Assembly (NCBI GenBank): GCA_963764675.1
Contig: CAVXTQ010000001.1
Span: 620,001 to 684,000, forward strand
Length of the DNA: 64,000 bases
Source: Acidiferrum sp963764675
GTDB lineage: Bacteria > Acidobacteriota > Terriglobia > Acidiferrales > UBA7541
Direction: 5' to 3'
Positions within the stretch are counted from its first letter, which is position 1. Each line of letters opens with the position of its first letter. The position numbers were made by a program, and so were the translations under genes. Below are positions 34,413 to 44,110 of this stretch, one piece after another. The notes under the pieces are model-generated. The model was not told the origin of the DNA. It was given only the letters and a program-made list of their open reading frames with translations, and searched no databases.

Positions 34413-37205
34413 ATGAAAACAGCGGACCCAAAGACGACGGCAGCCCGGGCCTTCGTACGGAGTCTGAACATCCTGCTGAAGTTCGCCCGGCTGTACGGGT
34501 ACGAGCATAGCCGTACGATCGAGCAACTCGACATCGCGTGGGGCGAGCTCCGTACCGCCATCCCCGTGGGAAACGAAGCGGGCTTGGTGCTCGGAGCCAC
34601 TGGCTCTCAGCTGCTCTTGGACGGGGTGCCGCTCGAAGGATCGCCCGCCGAAAAACAGTTTGCGCAATTGCTCTCCTCCGCAGGCCTTGCCAGCATTCAG
34701 TTCTTCCCGTCGGTCACCGAAGAAGAGTTAGGGCGCTTTGTGCGGGCATTCCCCACCGGCAAGGCGAAACCCTCGGAACTTGCGGAGCAACTGAAGGCCG
34801 CATTGGCCGGCGCGCCGGGCGTTCGCATCAACGAAGTCTGCTTCGTCGCCACGGACTCGCGCTTCCGGGATGCCAGCGTTGCGGCGCAACTCGCTGTGGC
34901 CAACCTGGGCGACGATCAGGATCAATTCAAACAATGGTTGAACGATCCTCAAAAACTGTTGGAGATGATTGCGGCGGCTCAGGGCGCGCAGAGTGGTGGA
35001 CCGCTCGGACCTGGAACGCCTGGCGCGGGCTCGGGAACCAGTTCAGGTGAGCCGACGGCTGAGGTGCCGCAAGGCGGGGCCCCAGGTGCAGGCTCTCAAG
35101 GGCCGTCGTCGCTTGGCACCGCCGGCGTTGGCAGGGGGGCCGGGACAGGCACGGGTGGGTCTGCCAAGGGAGAGCCAAGCGAGGAAGAAATCTATCGGAT
35201 TCTGGGCGCGCTGACGAGTATCGGCCAGGTAAGCGCGGGCGGCGGAGGTGGCGTGGCTGCGGCGGGCGCTTTCCACGAACAAATGTCGCAGTTGCCGGGT
35301 CACGCGCAGGACACCCTGAAGGCAGCGCTTGCAGAATTGGCGTCGCATGCACCGGACGCCAAGCCGGATCAGTCCATGCTGGTGCAGCTCGCGGAACATC
35401 TCTCGATTCGATTTGCACTGGAGCGCTACGAGAAGGGCGAAGTGAAGGTCAGCGCGGTCCGGCAGATGCTCGACCGCATGAACCAAGAGATTGAGAGTCT
35501 TCGCAAGATTCTCGGTGCTCACGAAGACAAGATGAGCGAAGCCGGCATGATGGTCGAGACGCATCGCGAGATTCTCGACCGTCAGTTCTGGGCCGCGGTT
35601 CCTGAAAGCGGCAAGCGCACGGTTCTGCTATCGGGCGAGGCCTGGTGCATTCCGCCGCGCAACGTGCAATCTTACGTCGCGGAGTTGATCGAGCAGGGCA
35701 ACGTCGCTGACGCGATCAGCATTCTGCAGAACTACGCCTCATGTGCGGATAGCGAGGAAAGCGACGCCCGAAAAAAGACCGCTGCCGGCCTTTCTCAGAT
35801 GGCCGAGCTGTATGCCGATGTCGACCCGAAGCTCCTGATCGAAGCGTTGCGGCATCTGGGCTTGCGCTTGAGCGTCGAGCAGGATGCCGAGCTGCAAGGG
35901 CTGGTGAGCGCCGCGTTCGTGCGGCTAAGCCAGGAAGCTGCGACCAATCGTTGCTTCCCCGCGATGGAGCAGGCGCTGGACCTGATCTCCGGAGTCGAGA
36001 CGCAGCGCCCCGGAATTGCCCGCAGCCTGCGCGCGAAGATGGGCATCGAAGAGCGCGTGCCGGAGTTTGTCGAGGAAGCGCTGCGCGCGCACCAGGTAGC
36101 CGCAGGGCTGACCAGCGTGCTGAAGCTGATGCCGCAAACCGCGATGGAACAGCTCGCGACCCGATTCAACCGCTGCAGCTTACGGGAGGATGCGGAGCAC
36201 ATCGCGAATCTGGCGACTGATCTGGGCGAAGAAGGGCAGCAGTGTCTGCGCAGCACGGTGCGCGGTGGGCCGGTGGCCGAGGCCGTCGAAATGGTCGGGC
36301 TGCTGAGCAAGCTCGATCCCCAAGCCTTGGAGGTTTTTCTGCCCGCGCGAATGAAGGATTTTCCGCGAACGGCTCAGGATCGTGTGGTGCGGCACATCTC
36401 GGCGAGCGGCGCGCCCGGACGTTGCCGTATCTTGCTGGAGCTGCTCGATCACCTCGATCCCCTAGTGATGCCGCTCGCCATCGACGAAATTGGCGTGACC
36501 GCGGACCGCGAGGCGCTCGGCCGCCTGTTGACCATCGTCGACGGCGACTTGCCCACCGGCGCGGCGGTGTATCTCCGCGTCAAAGCGGTGGAAGCACTGG
36601 GCCGCATCCATGCATCTGAAGGAATCGCTGCTCTCAAGCGCATTGTCGAATCGCGAAAGGTATTTGGCTGGATTGAGCCGCTGGAGCTACGCATTGCCGC
36701 GATGCAAGCGCTGCAAAAGCTTGATCCCGCGTGGGCGAAGCAATTTCTGCCGAAGAGCGGCCTGGACAAAGCTGACCTCGCGCTGGCGCCGCTGGAAGTC
36801 GCCGCCAACTGTAAGTTTGTGCGGCAGAGGCGCCACACCCGCGTGCGGCTGAACAAGCCGGTCACCGCCGTCAGCACGAACTTGCAAGAGGCCTGCCGCC
36901 TGGAGATCAAGACCGCGAGCCTCACCGGCGGCGTCGCCACCATTAGCCGCCATTTGGCGCCGGGCACCCAAGTGCAACTGAAGCTGCAGCTTGGATTGCG
37001 CAACCTCCAGGCGACAGCGTTGATGCGCGACTATCGCGCTCAGGACATGGCCTTTGAAATCGTCGACATGAACCTCGAAGAGCGCAGCCGCCTCCGCCGC
37101 TTGCTGGCGGACAGCCTCTCTTCTCCCGGCGCCTCCGCGGATAGCGGCGAACCCGCCGTGGCAGCTACTCCGCCGGGGCGCACGGGAACGGCCGCCTCGC
37201 GCTGA
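34413..37205 (+). CDS. Large helical-repeat protein with C-terminal PilZ-like domain (paralog 2)
   Basis: A 930-residue paralog of the upstream gene with the same architecture: N-domain (FVRSLNILLKFARLYGYEH), a shorter glycine-rich linker (about residues 190-255), a helical-repeat body (DRMNQEIESLRKILG and KAVEALGRIHASEGIAALKR are shared with paralog 1), and a PilZ-like end starting RQRRHTRVRLN near residue 805, with the second PilZ motif again altered (SLTGG). ATG 34413 with GAAGGG upstream fits the paralog's start. The 260 bases separating the two genes hold nothing I recognise. Probably cytoplasmic; function unknown. Confidence 0.75.
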   Translation: MKTADPKTTAARAFVRSLNILLKFARLYGYEHSRTIEQLDIAWGELRTAIPVGNEAGLVLGATGSQLLLDGVPLEGSPAEKQFAQLLSSAGLASIQFFPSVTEEELGRFVRAFPTGKAKPSELAEQLKAALAGAPGVRINEVCFVATDSRFRDASVAAQLAVANLGDDQDQFKQWLNDPQKLLEMIAAAQGAQSGGPLGPGTPGAGSGTSSGEPTAEVPQGGAPGAGSQGPSSLGTAGVGRGAGTGTGGSAKGEPSEEEIYRILGALTSIGQVSAGGGGGVAAAGAFHEQMSQLPGHAQDTLKAALAELASHAPDAKPDQSMLVQLAEHLSIRFALERYEKGEVKVSAVRQMLDRMNQEIESLRKILGAHEDKMSEAGMMVETHREILDRQFWAAVPESGKRTVLLSGEAWCIPPRNVQSYVAELIEQGNVADAISILQNYASCADSEESDARKKTAAGLSQMAELYADVDPKLLIEALRHLGLRLSVEQDAELQGLVSAAFVRLSQEAATNRCFPAMEQALDLISGVETQRPGIARSLRAKMGIEERVPEFVEEALRAHQVAAGLTSVLKLMPQTAMEQLATRFNRCSLREDAEHIANLATDLGEEGQQCLRSTVRGGPVAEAVEMVGLLSKLDPQALEVFLPARMKDFPRTAQDRVVRHISASGAPGRCRILLELLDHLDPLVMPLAIDEIGVTADREALGRLLTIVDGDLPTGAAVYLRVKAVEALGRIHASEGIAALKRIVESRKVFGWIEPLELRIAAMQALQKLDPAWAKQFLPKSGLDKADLALAPLEVAANCKFVRQRRHTRVRLNKPVTAVSTNLQEACRLEIKTASLTGGVATISRHLAPGTQVQLKLQLGLRNLQATALMRDYRAQDMAFEIVDMNLEERSRLRRLLADSLSSPGASADSGEPAVAATPPGRTGTAASR

Positions 37206-37353
37206 TTAAGCAAGCTCCCGCACACCGTAGACGCCACATCCTTGGCGCTGGCGCATCTAAACAGATAGAATAGAGTGTTTGCGCCCGTAGCATTGCGCCC
37301 GATATCGGGACACCGGCGCGGTCGGAAACCGTCAGGAGACGGCGAAACCCTTC

Positions 37354-40330
37354 ATGGAACCTGCCCAGATACTTGACCGAGTCATCGCGCAATTCATCGG
37401 CACCAAGCACGAGCGCGACGTCAAAAAACTCCAGCCCATCGTCGCCGCCATCAACGAGCGCGAAGCCGAAGTAAAGGCGCTCACCGATGAAGAGCTGAAG
37501 GCGCGCTTTCTGGCGCTGAAAGAGCAGGTGCAAGAGCCGCTCAAGGATGCCGACCCGAGCGAACCGACCTTCCGCGAGCTGATGCAAAAGGCCTTCGAGC
37601 CCGTGCTCGTCCCTGCGTTTGCGATCGTGCGTGAAGCCGGCCGCCGCTTCCTGAACATGCGCCATTTCGACGTGCAGTTGATCGGCGGCATGGTCCTGCA
37701 CGACGGCAAAATCGCCGAAATGAAGACCGGTGAAGGGAAGACGCTTGTGGCTACGCTCCCCGCGGCGCTGAATGCCCTTGCCGGGCGCGGCGTCCACATC
37801 GTCACCGTGAACGACTACCTGGCGCGCCGCGACGCGGAGTGGATGAGCCCGCTGTATCGCTCGCTGGGGCTGTCCGTCGGTGTGATCGTGCACGACCTCG
37901 ACGACGAGCAACGCCGCGCCGCGTACGGCGCCGACGTCACCTACGGCACGAACAACGAGTTCGGCTTCGACTATCTTCGGGACAACATGAAGTACGACCT
38001 CGCGAATTGCGTCCAGCGCGGCCACCACTTCGCGATCGTCGATGAAGTCGACTCGATCCTGATCGACGAAGCGCGCACGCCGCTGATTATTTCCGGACCT
38101 GCCGAGGAATCCACCGACAAGTACTACAAGATCGACAAGATCATCCCAAAGCTGATCAAGGACATCGACTACACGCTGGATGAAAAGCATCGCCAGGCGA
38201 CTTTGACCGAAGAGGGCGTCAGCAAGTGCGAGCGCCTGCTCAGCCTCGGCAATCTTTACGATCCCGCTCACATGGAAGTGATTCACCACGTCTATCAAGC
38301 CCTGCGTGCGCACGCGCTGTACAAGAATGACGTCGACTACGTCGTGAAAGACGGCGAAGTGATCATCGTCGACGAATTTACCGGACGCCAGATGCCCGGC
38401 CGCCGCTGGTCCGACGGGCTGCACCAGGCCGTCGAAGCCAAGGAAAACGTGAAGATCGAGCGCGAGAATCAAACGCTCGCGACCATCACGTTTCAGAACT
38501 ATTTCCGCATGCACAAGAAACTTGCCGGCATGACCGGCACCGCGGAAACCGAAGCCGCCGAATTCCAGAAAATCTATAACCTCGATGTCGTGATGATTCC
38601 CACCAATCGCACGCTGATCCGCAAAGAATATCCCGACGTCGTCTACCGCACGGAAAAAGAAAAGTTCGAGGCCGTGGTCAACGGCATCATGCAGGAAGAC
38701 AATTCGCTGGCCAACGGCATTCGTCAGTTTCACGAGCGCGGTCAGCCGGTGCTGGTCGGCACGATTTCGATCGAAAAATCGGAAGCCATCGCCGATATTT
38801 TGAAAAAGTCCGGAGTGCCGCACCAGGTCCTTAACGCCAAGCAACACGAGCGCGAATCGCGCGTCGTTGCGCAGGCGGGCCGCAAGGGCGCGGTCACCGT
38901 TGCGACCAACATGGCCGGCCGCGGCACCGACATCCTGCTCGGCGGCAATCCCGAGCAGATGACCCGCGACCATTTTCTGAAGAACAAGCTGGCCATGCCT
39001 TACGCCGCCGCTCCCGCGGTGATCCCTGCGGATAGCGGAGGCGCCGAAGCTGCGCCGTCGGTCACGCCCATGGTGCTTTTCCAGCACGAAGGCAAAATCT
39101 TTCAGGTACCCGCCGATCAGTGGAAGCCGGTCTACGAGCAATTCGCCGAGCAATGCAAATCCGAGCATGACGAAGTCGTCGCTCTCGGCGGCCTGCACAT
39201 CCTCGGCACCGAGCGCCACGAAGCCCGCCGCATCGACAATCAGCTTCGCGGCCGCGCCGGCCGCCAGGGCGATCCCGGCTCTTCGCGATTTTTCCTTTCC
39301 CTCGAAGACGACCTCATGCGCATCTTCGGCGGCGAGCGCGTAAAAGCGCTGATGTACCGCCTGGGAATGACCGAGGGCGTTCCGATCGAATCCGGCTTGA
39401 TCTCTCGCCGCATCGAAACCGCGCAGAAATCCGTCGAAGCGCAAAACTTCGATGCCCGCAAACACCTGCTCGAATACGACGACGTGATGAACAAGCAGCG
39501 CGAGACGATTTACGCGATTCGCCGCTCCGCGCTCGAAGGCAAAGATCAGCGCGACTACGTCCTCGGCATTGCCGAAGACGTTGCGCCGCGAACTGGTGGA
39601 AACCTATTGCCCGCGCGAGCAGCATCCCGACCAGTGGAACACCACGCAGTTCCTGGCGGAAGTGAACAGCCAGTTCGGCATCGACGCCAAAGCCGCCGGC
39701 GCGAATCCCGGCACGCTAGCCCACGATCTGCTTGTGGACGCCACCGTCGAAGCCGTCACCAAGCGCTACGAGGAAAAAGAAAAGCAGTTCACCCCGGAGC
39801 TGATGCGCTGGCTCGAGCGCCGCATCATTCTCGACGTCGTCGATTCGCAGTGGAAAGACCACCTCCTCTCGCTCGATCACCTCAAGGAAGGCATCGGCCT
39901 GCGCGGCTACGCGCAGAAAGATCCGATCGTCGAGTTCAAGAAAGAAGCGTTCGTCCTGTTTGAAGACATGATGGCGCGCATCGACAACGAAACGATTCGC
40001 TACCTCTTTCACATCCAGATTCAGCAGGGTGAGCAACCGGGCGCGGCACAGCGTCCCGAGCCTCCGCGCCCGCAGCAGCCGCCCAGCGCGCAAGCCGCCG
40101 TCGCCAGCGCCGCCGCGCGTGCCGGCAGCGAGCCGCAGCGCCTGCCCGAAGTTGCGCGGCAGATCGAACGCCGCCAGCAGCGCCAGCAAAAAGACTTGCA
40201 ATATCAGACCGGCCCCGCGCAGGCCGAGCCGCCGAAACCCGTGCGCGCCGGAGCGAAAGTCGGCCGCAACGATCCATGCCCCTGCGGCTCCGGCAAAAAA
40301 TACAAAAAGTGCCACGGCGCCAACGCATGA
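37354..40330 (+). CDS. secA: Preprotein translocase ATPase SecA (frame break near 39575)
   Basis: SecA drives secretion through SecYEG. Walker A is MKTGEGKT, and the DEAD-like motif is in IVDEVDSILIDEARTPLIISG (positions 38035-38095). The preprotein-binding and helicase-2 domains follow (MAGRGTDILLGGNPEQM, GRAGRQGDPGSSRFFLSLEDDL). After IAEDVA the frame changes near 39575 and continues as RRELVETYCP through the scaffold domain. The tail is glutamine/proline-rich and ends in a zinc-binding SEC-C motif, CPCGSGKKYKKCHG. Total is about 990 residues. Start ATG 37354. Confidence 0.96.
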
Positions 40331-40412
40331 TTGGCGGCATCGCGACCAGCCTCTTCAATCGGCGAGGCTGGCGAACCTGTGCGCAACAAGCTTGAAATAG
40401 CGAGCTTCAAGA

Positions 40413-41277
40413 ATGCCATCGCAAAGGCAACGCAATGCCGCCAGGACCCGCACGCAACAAATGCCCGAACGCCAGCCCATCCCTGGCGTGAAAAATCTCG
40501 TCGCCGTCGCCAGCGGCAAAGGCGGCGTCGGCAAGACCACAGTCGCCGTTAACCTTGCGCTCGCGCTCGCCAAGCTCGGCAATAAAGTCGGCCTGCTCGA
40601 CGCCGACGTCTACGGCCCCAACGTCCCCATCATGCTCGGCACTCTGGAAGAGCCGCGCGCTACGCCCGAAAAGCGCATCTATCCCGTCGACGTGCAGGGC
40701 ATCAAGATGATTTCGATGGGCCTGCTGAATCCCGGCGACAAGCCGATGATCTGGCGCGGCCCGATGCTGCACAGCGTAATCACGCAATTCCTGCGCAGCG
40801 TCATTTGGGGCGAGCTCGACTATTTGCTGATCGATCTCCCGCCGGGCACCGGCGACGTGCAGCTCACGCTGATCCAAACCGTCGCGGTCACCGGCGCGGT
40901 TGTGGTCACGACGCCGTCCACGGTCGCGCTCGCCGACGTTCGCAAAGCCATCGAAATGTTTCGCCAGGTCAATGTCGAAGTCCTCGGCGTCGTCGAAAAC
41001 ATGAGCACCTTCTCCTGCCCGCACTGCGCCAAGCCCATCGATATTTTCGGCCACGGCGAAGGCGCAAAGACCGCCCGCGAATACGGCGTCCCGGTACTCG
41101 GCGAAATCGAAATCGATCCCGCGCATCCGCATCGGCGGAGACACCGGCAAGCCCGTTGCGGCGCAGGGGCAAGACGCCGCCGGCGCCAAGAGCCTCTACG
41201 GTGTAGCCCACGCCGTCACCGCGCGCCTCGCCGAACTCGGCTCGAGCGTCAGCGGTCCCTCGGTCACCATTGACTAG
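40413..41277 (+). CDS. mrp: Mrp/ApbC-type Fe-S carrier ATPase (frame break near 41125)
   Basis: A P-loop ATPase of the Mrp/NBP35 family that loads iron-sulfur clusters onto target proteins. The deviant Walker A is SGKGGVGKTTVAVNLA, followed by LLDADVYGPNVPIMLG and LLIDLPPGTGDVQLTL. The cluster-binding CxxC is in FSCPHCAKPIDIFG. After LGEIEIDP the frame shifts and the true C-terminus (RIRIGGDTGKPVAAQGQ to the stop at 41275-41277) follows. There is no N-terminal DUF59 domain. Start 40413 or 40461 are both possible; neither has a good ribosome-binding site. Confidence 0.92.
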
Positions 41278-41768
41278 GCGCGTCACTTGCTCCGCCCATT
41301 CCTGAAGCCAGCCTGCCAGAGGCGAGATTCGCGAGAAATTCGCCCAAATGTGGGCGAGTTCCCATCTCGGGCTGAGTACCCCCACCCCCGGGGTGTACAG
41401 CGAGTCATGACGTAAGCTATAGATGGCAAGGGACTTGCGGGTGCGAGTGTCGGTAGAATGCTTCGGGGCTTGGGAACGGCGAGTGCTCGGCGGGCGGGCA
41501 CGAGGGGAGGAGAAACCGGGCCCAGGAGAAACACGTGAAGCTCTATCCTTATCTACATCGCCATAGTACCCGAGTCGTTAGCATTTGTCAAGTGGGAAAT
41601 AAGGAGCGTGGATTCAGGGGGTTAGCCGGGATGGCGGTTTGAGTGGGGTGGTCTGACGCTGGAAAAGCGGCGTCAAGCCGCCGCACTCCAAAATCATCTG
41701 ACGCCGGGCTCGCTTCCGCTTTTCTCTTAGCCCTGTCCGATGTTATCTTGACGTGTGAAACATCCAGC
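41278..41768. other. Gene-free stretch with a palindromic repeat
   Basis: About 490 bases between mrp and the gamma-carbonic anhydrase gene. The only structure I find is a palindrome around 41668-41686 (GCGGCGTCAAGCCGCCGC) related to the repeat at 21764, and a C-rich tract (GTACCCCCACCCCCGGGGTG) at about 41376. No open frame looks coding; the frame extended upstream of the next gene lacks conservation and a start signal. Confidence 0.6.
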
Positions 41769-42287
41769 ATGATCCGACCCTATCGCGGCAAGCGGCCCGA
41801 AATCGCCGCGTCCGCCTACATCGACACCGCCGCCGTCATCATCGGCGACGTGGTCATCGGCGCGGACTCCAGCGTCTGGCCCTGCACCGTCATCCGCGGC
41901 GACGTGCACTACATCCGCATCGGCGCGCGCACCAATATTCAGGACGGCTCCGTGCTCCACGTGATGCGCGACGAATATCCGCTGCTCCTCGGCGACGATG
42001 TCACCGTCGGTCACGGCGTCACGCTGCACGGCTGCAACATTGCCTCGCGCTGCCTGGTCGGCATGGGCTCGATCATTCTGAATGGAGTCACCATCGGCAC
42101 CGGCAGCATCGTCGCGGCCGGCACCCTGCTCCTCGAGCGCACCGAAATCCCGCCGAACAGCCTGGTCGTAGGCCACCCCGGCAGGATCAAGCGCACGCTA
42201 ACGCCGATCGATCAAGCCGCCATCGACGCCTACGCTCAGCGCTACGTCGAGTACAAAAATATTTATCGCGAGGAGCCCGCCGAGTGA
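41769..42287 (+). CDS. Gamma-carbonic anhydrase family protein
   Basis: A 172-residue left-handed beta-helix protein (MIRPYRGKRPEI at the start). Hexapeptide repeats run through AVIIGDVVIGADSSVWPCTVIRG to VTIGTGSIVAAG. The metal-ligand histidines are visible in SVLHVMRD and VTVGHGVTLHGCN. It belongs to the YrdA/CaiE branch, whose physiological substrates are often unclear, so carbonic anhydrase activity is not assured. Its last codons overlap the hisS start (GTGA). Confidence 0.9.
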   Translation: MIRPYRGKRPEIAASAYIDTAAVIIGDVVIGADSSVWPCTVIRGDVHYIRIGARTNIQDGSVLHVMRDEYPLLLGDDVTVGHGVTLHGCNIASRCLVGMGSIILNGVTIGTGSIVAAGTLLLERTEIPPNSLVVGHPGRIKRTLTPIDQAAIDAYAQRYVEYKNIYREEPAE

Positions 42288-43867
42288 GCGAAGGTCCGAC
42301 AAAAGCTCCCGAGAAGCCACGCAAATTCCAGGCCGTCAAGGGCACGCGCGACCTGCTTCCGCCGGAAACTGCGCTATGGAATCGGGTAGAGCAAACTGCC
42401 CACGAAGTCTTCGCCACCTTCGGCTTCGGCGAAATCCGACTGCCCATCTTCGAGCCTACCGAGCTTTTCGCACGCGCTGTTGGTGGCGACACTGACATCG
42501 TCGGCAAGGAGATGTACACATTTAAGGACTACGATACATCAACCGAACTACAGGGTATCTGGATCCTAGCCTTCAGCGCGAAAAACCCGACCACTTATGA
42601 CGAAACTCTGGAACTAGCTCGAGTGGCCAGCAGACTGACAGTTTTGGGTCGCGCTGCCATGGACAGTGGACAACTTTCGAGGACGCCCGAAAACCTCCGC
42701 AGCCTTGATCAAATTGAGCTGTATGCAAACAAGCTTCCGGGACTTGCTCACCAGGGGCCACGCGAGACGGATTTAGTGGCAGCAGCGTTGAGGAATGCTG
42801 TCACAGAGCTTGATCTTGGCGACCAATTGAGCCTTCGCCCCGAAGCTACCGCCTCCGTCTGCCGCGCCTATATCGAAAACAACCTCCAGCAGCTCCCGCA
42901 ACCCGTAAAGCTCTACTACCTCGGTCCGATGTTCCGCCGCGAGCGGCCGCAAAAGGGGCGATACCGCCAGTTCTACCAAATCGGCGCGGAACTCCTCGGC
43001 GGCAGCGACGCTCCCGCGATCGACGCGGAACTCATCCAAATGCTGATGGCGTTCTTCGACAAGATCGGGCTGCAAGGCGCGACGCTCTACATCAACTCCA
43101 TTGGCCACAGCGCCGACAACTGCCGCCGCGCCTACGTCGAGCTCCTTCGCGCTGAGCTGCAAAAAGTAAAAGACAAGCTAGGCGCCGATTCCCAGCGCCG
43201 CATCGACACCAACCCGCTCCGCGTCCTTGACTCGAAGCTGGAACACGAGCAGGCCATCATCGCAACTCTGCCGCGCATCGCCGATCATCTCTGCGCCGAC
43301 TGCGCCGCGAACTACGCCGCCGTAAAGCACGAACTCGAACTCCGCGGCGTCATTTACAAAGAAAACTGGCGCCTGGTCCGCGGCCTCGACTACTACATGC
43401 GCACGACCTTCGAGATCACGGCGCAGGGCCTGGGCTCGCAGAACGCCGTCTGCGGCGGCGGCCGCTACGACGGCCTAGTCGAACTCCTCGGCGGCCCGCC
43501 AACCAAGGGCATCGGCTTCGCGATCGGCGAAGATCGCCTGATCTTGTCTCTGCAAGAGAGTGAGAAAGCGCAGATGCAGCAAGGCCGCGATATTTACATT
43601 GCATGGATGGGCGAAAAAACCTACGCGACCGCCGTCCGCGCCGCAAAAGACCTGCGCAACGCCGGCTTCAGCGTAGAATTACCTCCAGTCGCCCAAAAAT
43701 TTGGCAAAGCGCTCGGCCAAGCCGACAAACTAGGCGCAAAATATGCCCTGATCCTCGGCGAAGACGAAGTCGCCGAAGGCTCCTGGACGCTGAAAACTCT
43801 GGCGGACGGCACGCAAATAAGGTTGCCCGAGCCCGCGCTAATCGAGCATTTGCGCAAGCAGTTGTAG
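42284..43867 (+). CDS. hisS: Histidyl-tRNA synthetase with a ~99-residue insertion
   Basis: HisRS charges tRNA-His. Motif 1 region (FQAVKGTRDLLPPE), motif 2 (FRRERPQKGRYRQFYQ), histidine motifs (LVRGLDYYMRTTFE, GGGRYDGLVE) and the anticodon-binding C-domain are all intact. The protein is 527 residues against about 420-430 usually. Nearly all the excess is a block at residues 83-181 between KEMYTFKD and LSLRPEATA, which are adjacent in ordinary HisRS. The block is in frame and less GC-rich than its flanks, and I recognise no domain in it. GTG 42284 overlaps the upstream stop. Confidence 0.95.
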   Translation: MSEGPTKAPEKPRKFQAVKGTRDLLPPETALWNRVEQTAHEVFATFGFGEIRLPIFEPTELFARAVGGDTDIVGKEMYTFKDYDTSTELQGIWILAFSAKNPTTYDETLELARVASRLTVLGRAAMDSGQLSRTPENLRSLDQIELYANKLPGLAHQGPRETDLVAAALRNAVTELDLGDQLSLRPEATASVCRAYIENNLQQLPQPVKLYYLGPMFRRERPQKGRYRQFYQIGAELLGGSDAPAIDAELIQMLMAFFDKIGLQGATLYINSIGHSADNCRRAYVELLRAELQKVKDKLGADSQRRIDTNPLRVLDSKLEHEQAIIATLPRIADHLCADCAANYAAVKHELELRGVIYKENWRLVRGLDYYMRTTFEITAQGLGSQNAVCGGGRYDGLVELLGGPPTKGIGFAIGEDRLILSLQESEKAQMQQGRDIYIAWMGEKTYATAVRAAKDLRNAGFSVELPPVAQKFGKALGQADKLGAKYALILGEDEVAEGSWTLKTLADGTQIRLPEPALIEHLRKQL

Positions 43868-43888
43868 TGACGGGTCTTTAGACCCGCC
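43864..43888 (+). repeat. Short palindromic intergenic repeat (copy 2)
   Basis: GTAGTGACGGGTCTTTAGAC then CCGCC, overlapping the hisS stop region. It matches the repeat at 6563 after infA almost exactly. The core CGGGTC-TTTA-GACCCG is a perfect 6-bp hairpin. Confidence 0.65.
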
Positions 43889-44023
43889 TTGGATTTGCAC
43901 TGGCTGAACGTAAGCCCGGCAGCATAGCGGCAGATCTAAATGTAGCGCCGCGCCTTGAGGCCGGCATCTTCGATGTATGGTTGGACCTAGATTTATTGTA
44001 TCGCCTGCATCGAAACAAGAAAT

Positions 44024-44068
44024 TGTCATCCTGAAGCTATGCGACAAGCACAGCCGAAGGATCTCAAC
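44024..44068 (+). repeat. Dispersed repeat (TGTCATCCTGA...GGATCTC type), copy 2
   Basis: Same ends as the element at 9689-9732 but with a different centre. It lies 43 bases upstream of aspS and could overlap its promoter. Confidence 0.45.
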
Positions 44069-44110
44069 GTACAATACATCTCGTAACTAACGGGGAAGAG
44101 GACCACGACC

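Noticed and set aside
37165..39465. A 766-codon open frame antisense to secA, with similar long antisense frames over aspS (44378-45850), mutL (46195-48198) and guaB (22129-23376).
   Set aside because: These arise from GC-rich third positions of the real genes on the other strand; they show no family similarity and biased low-complexity composition.
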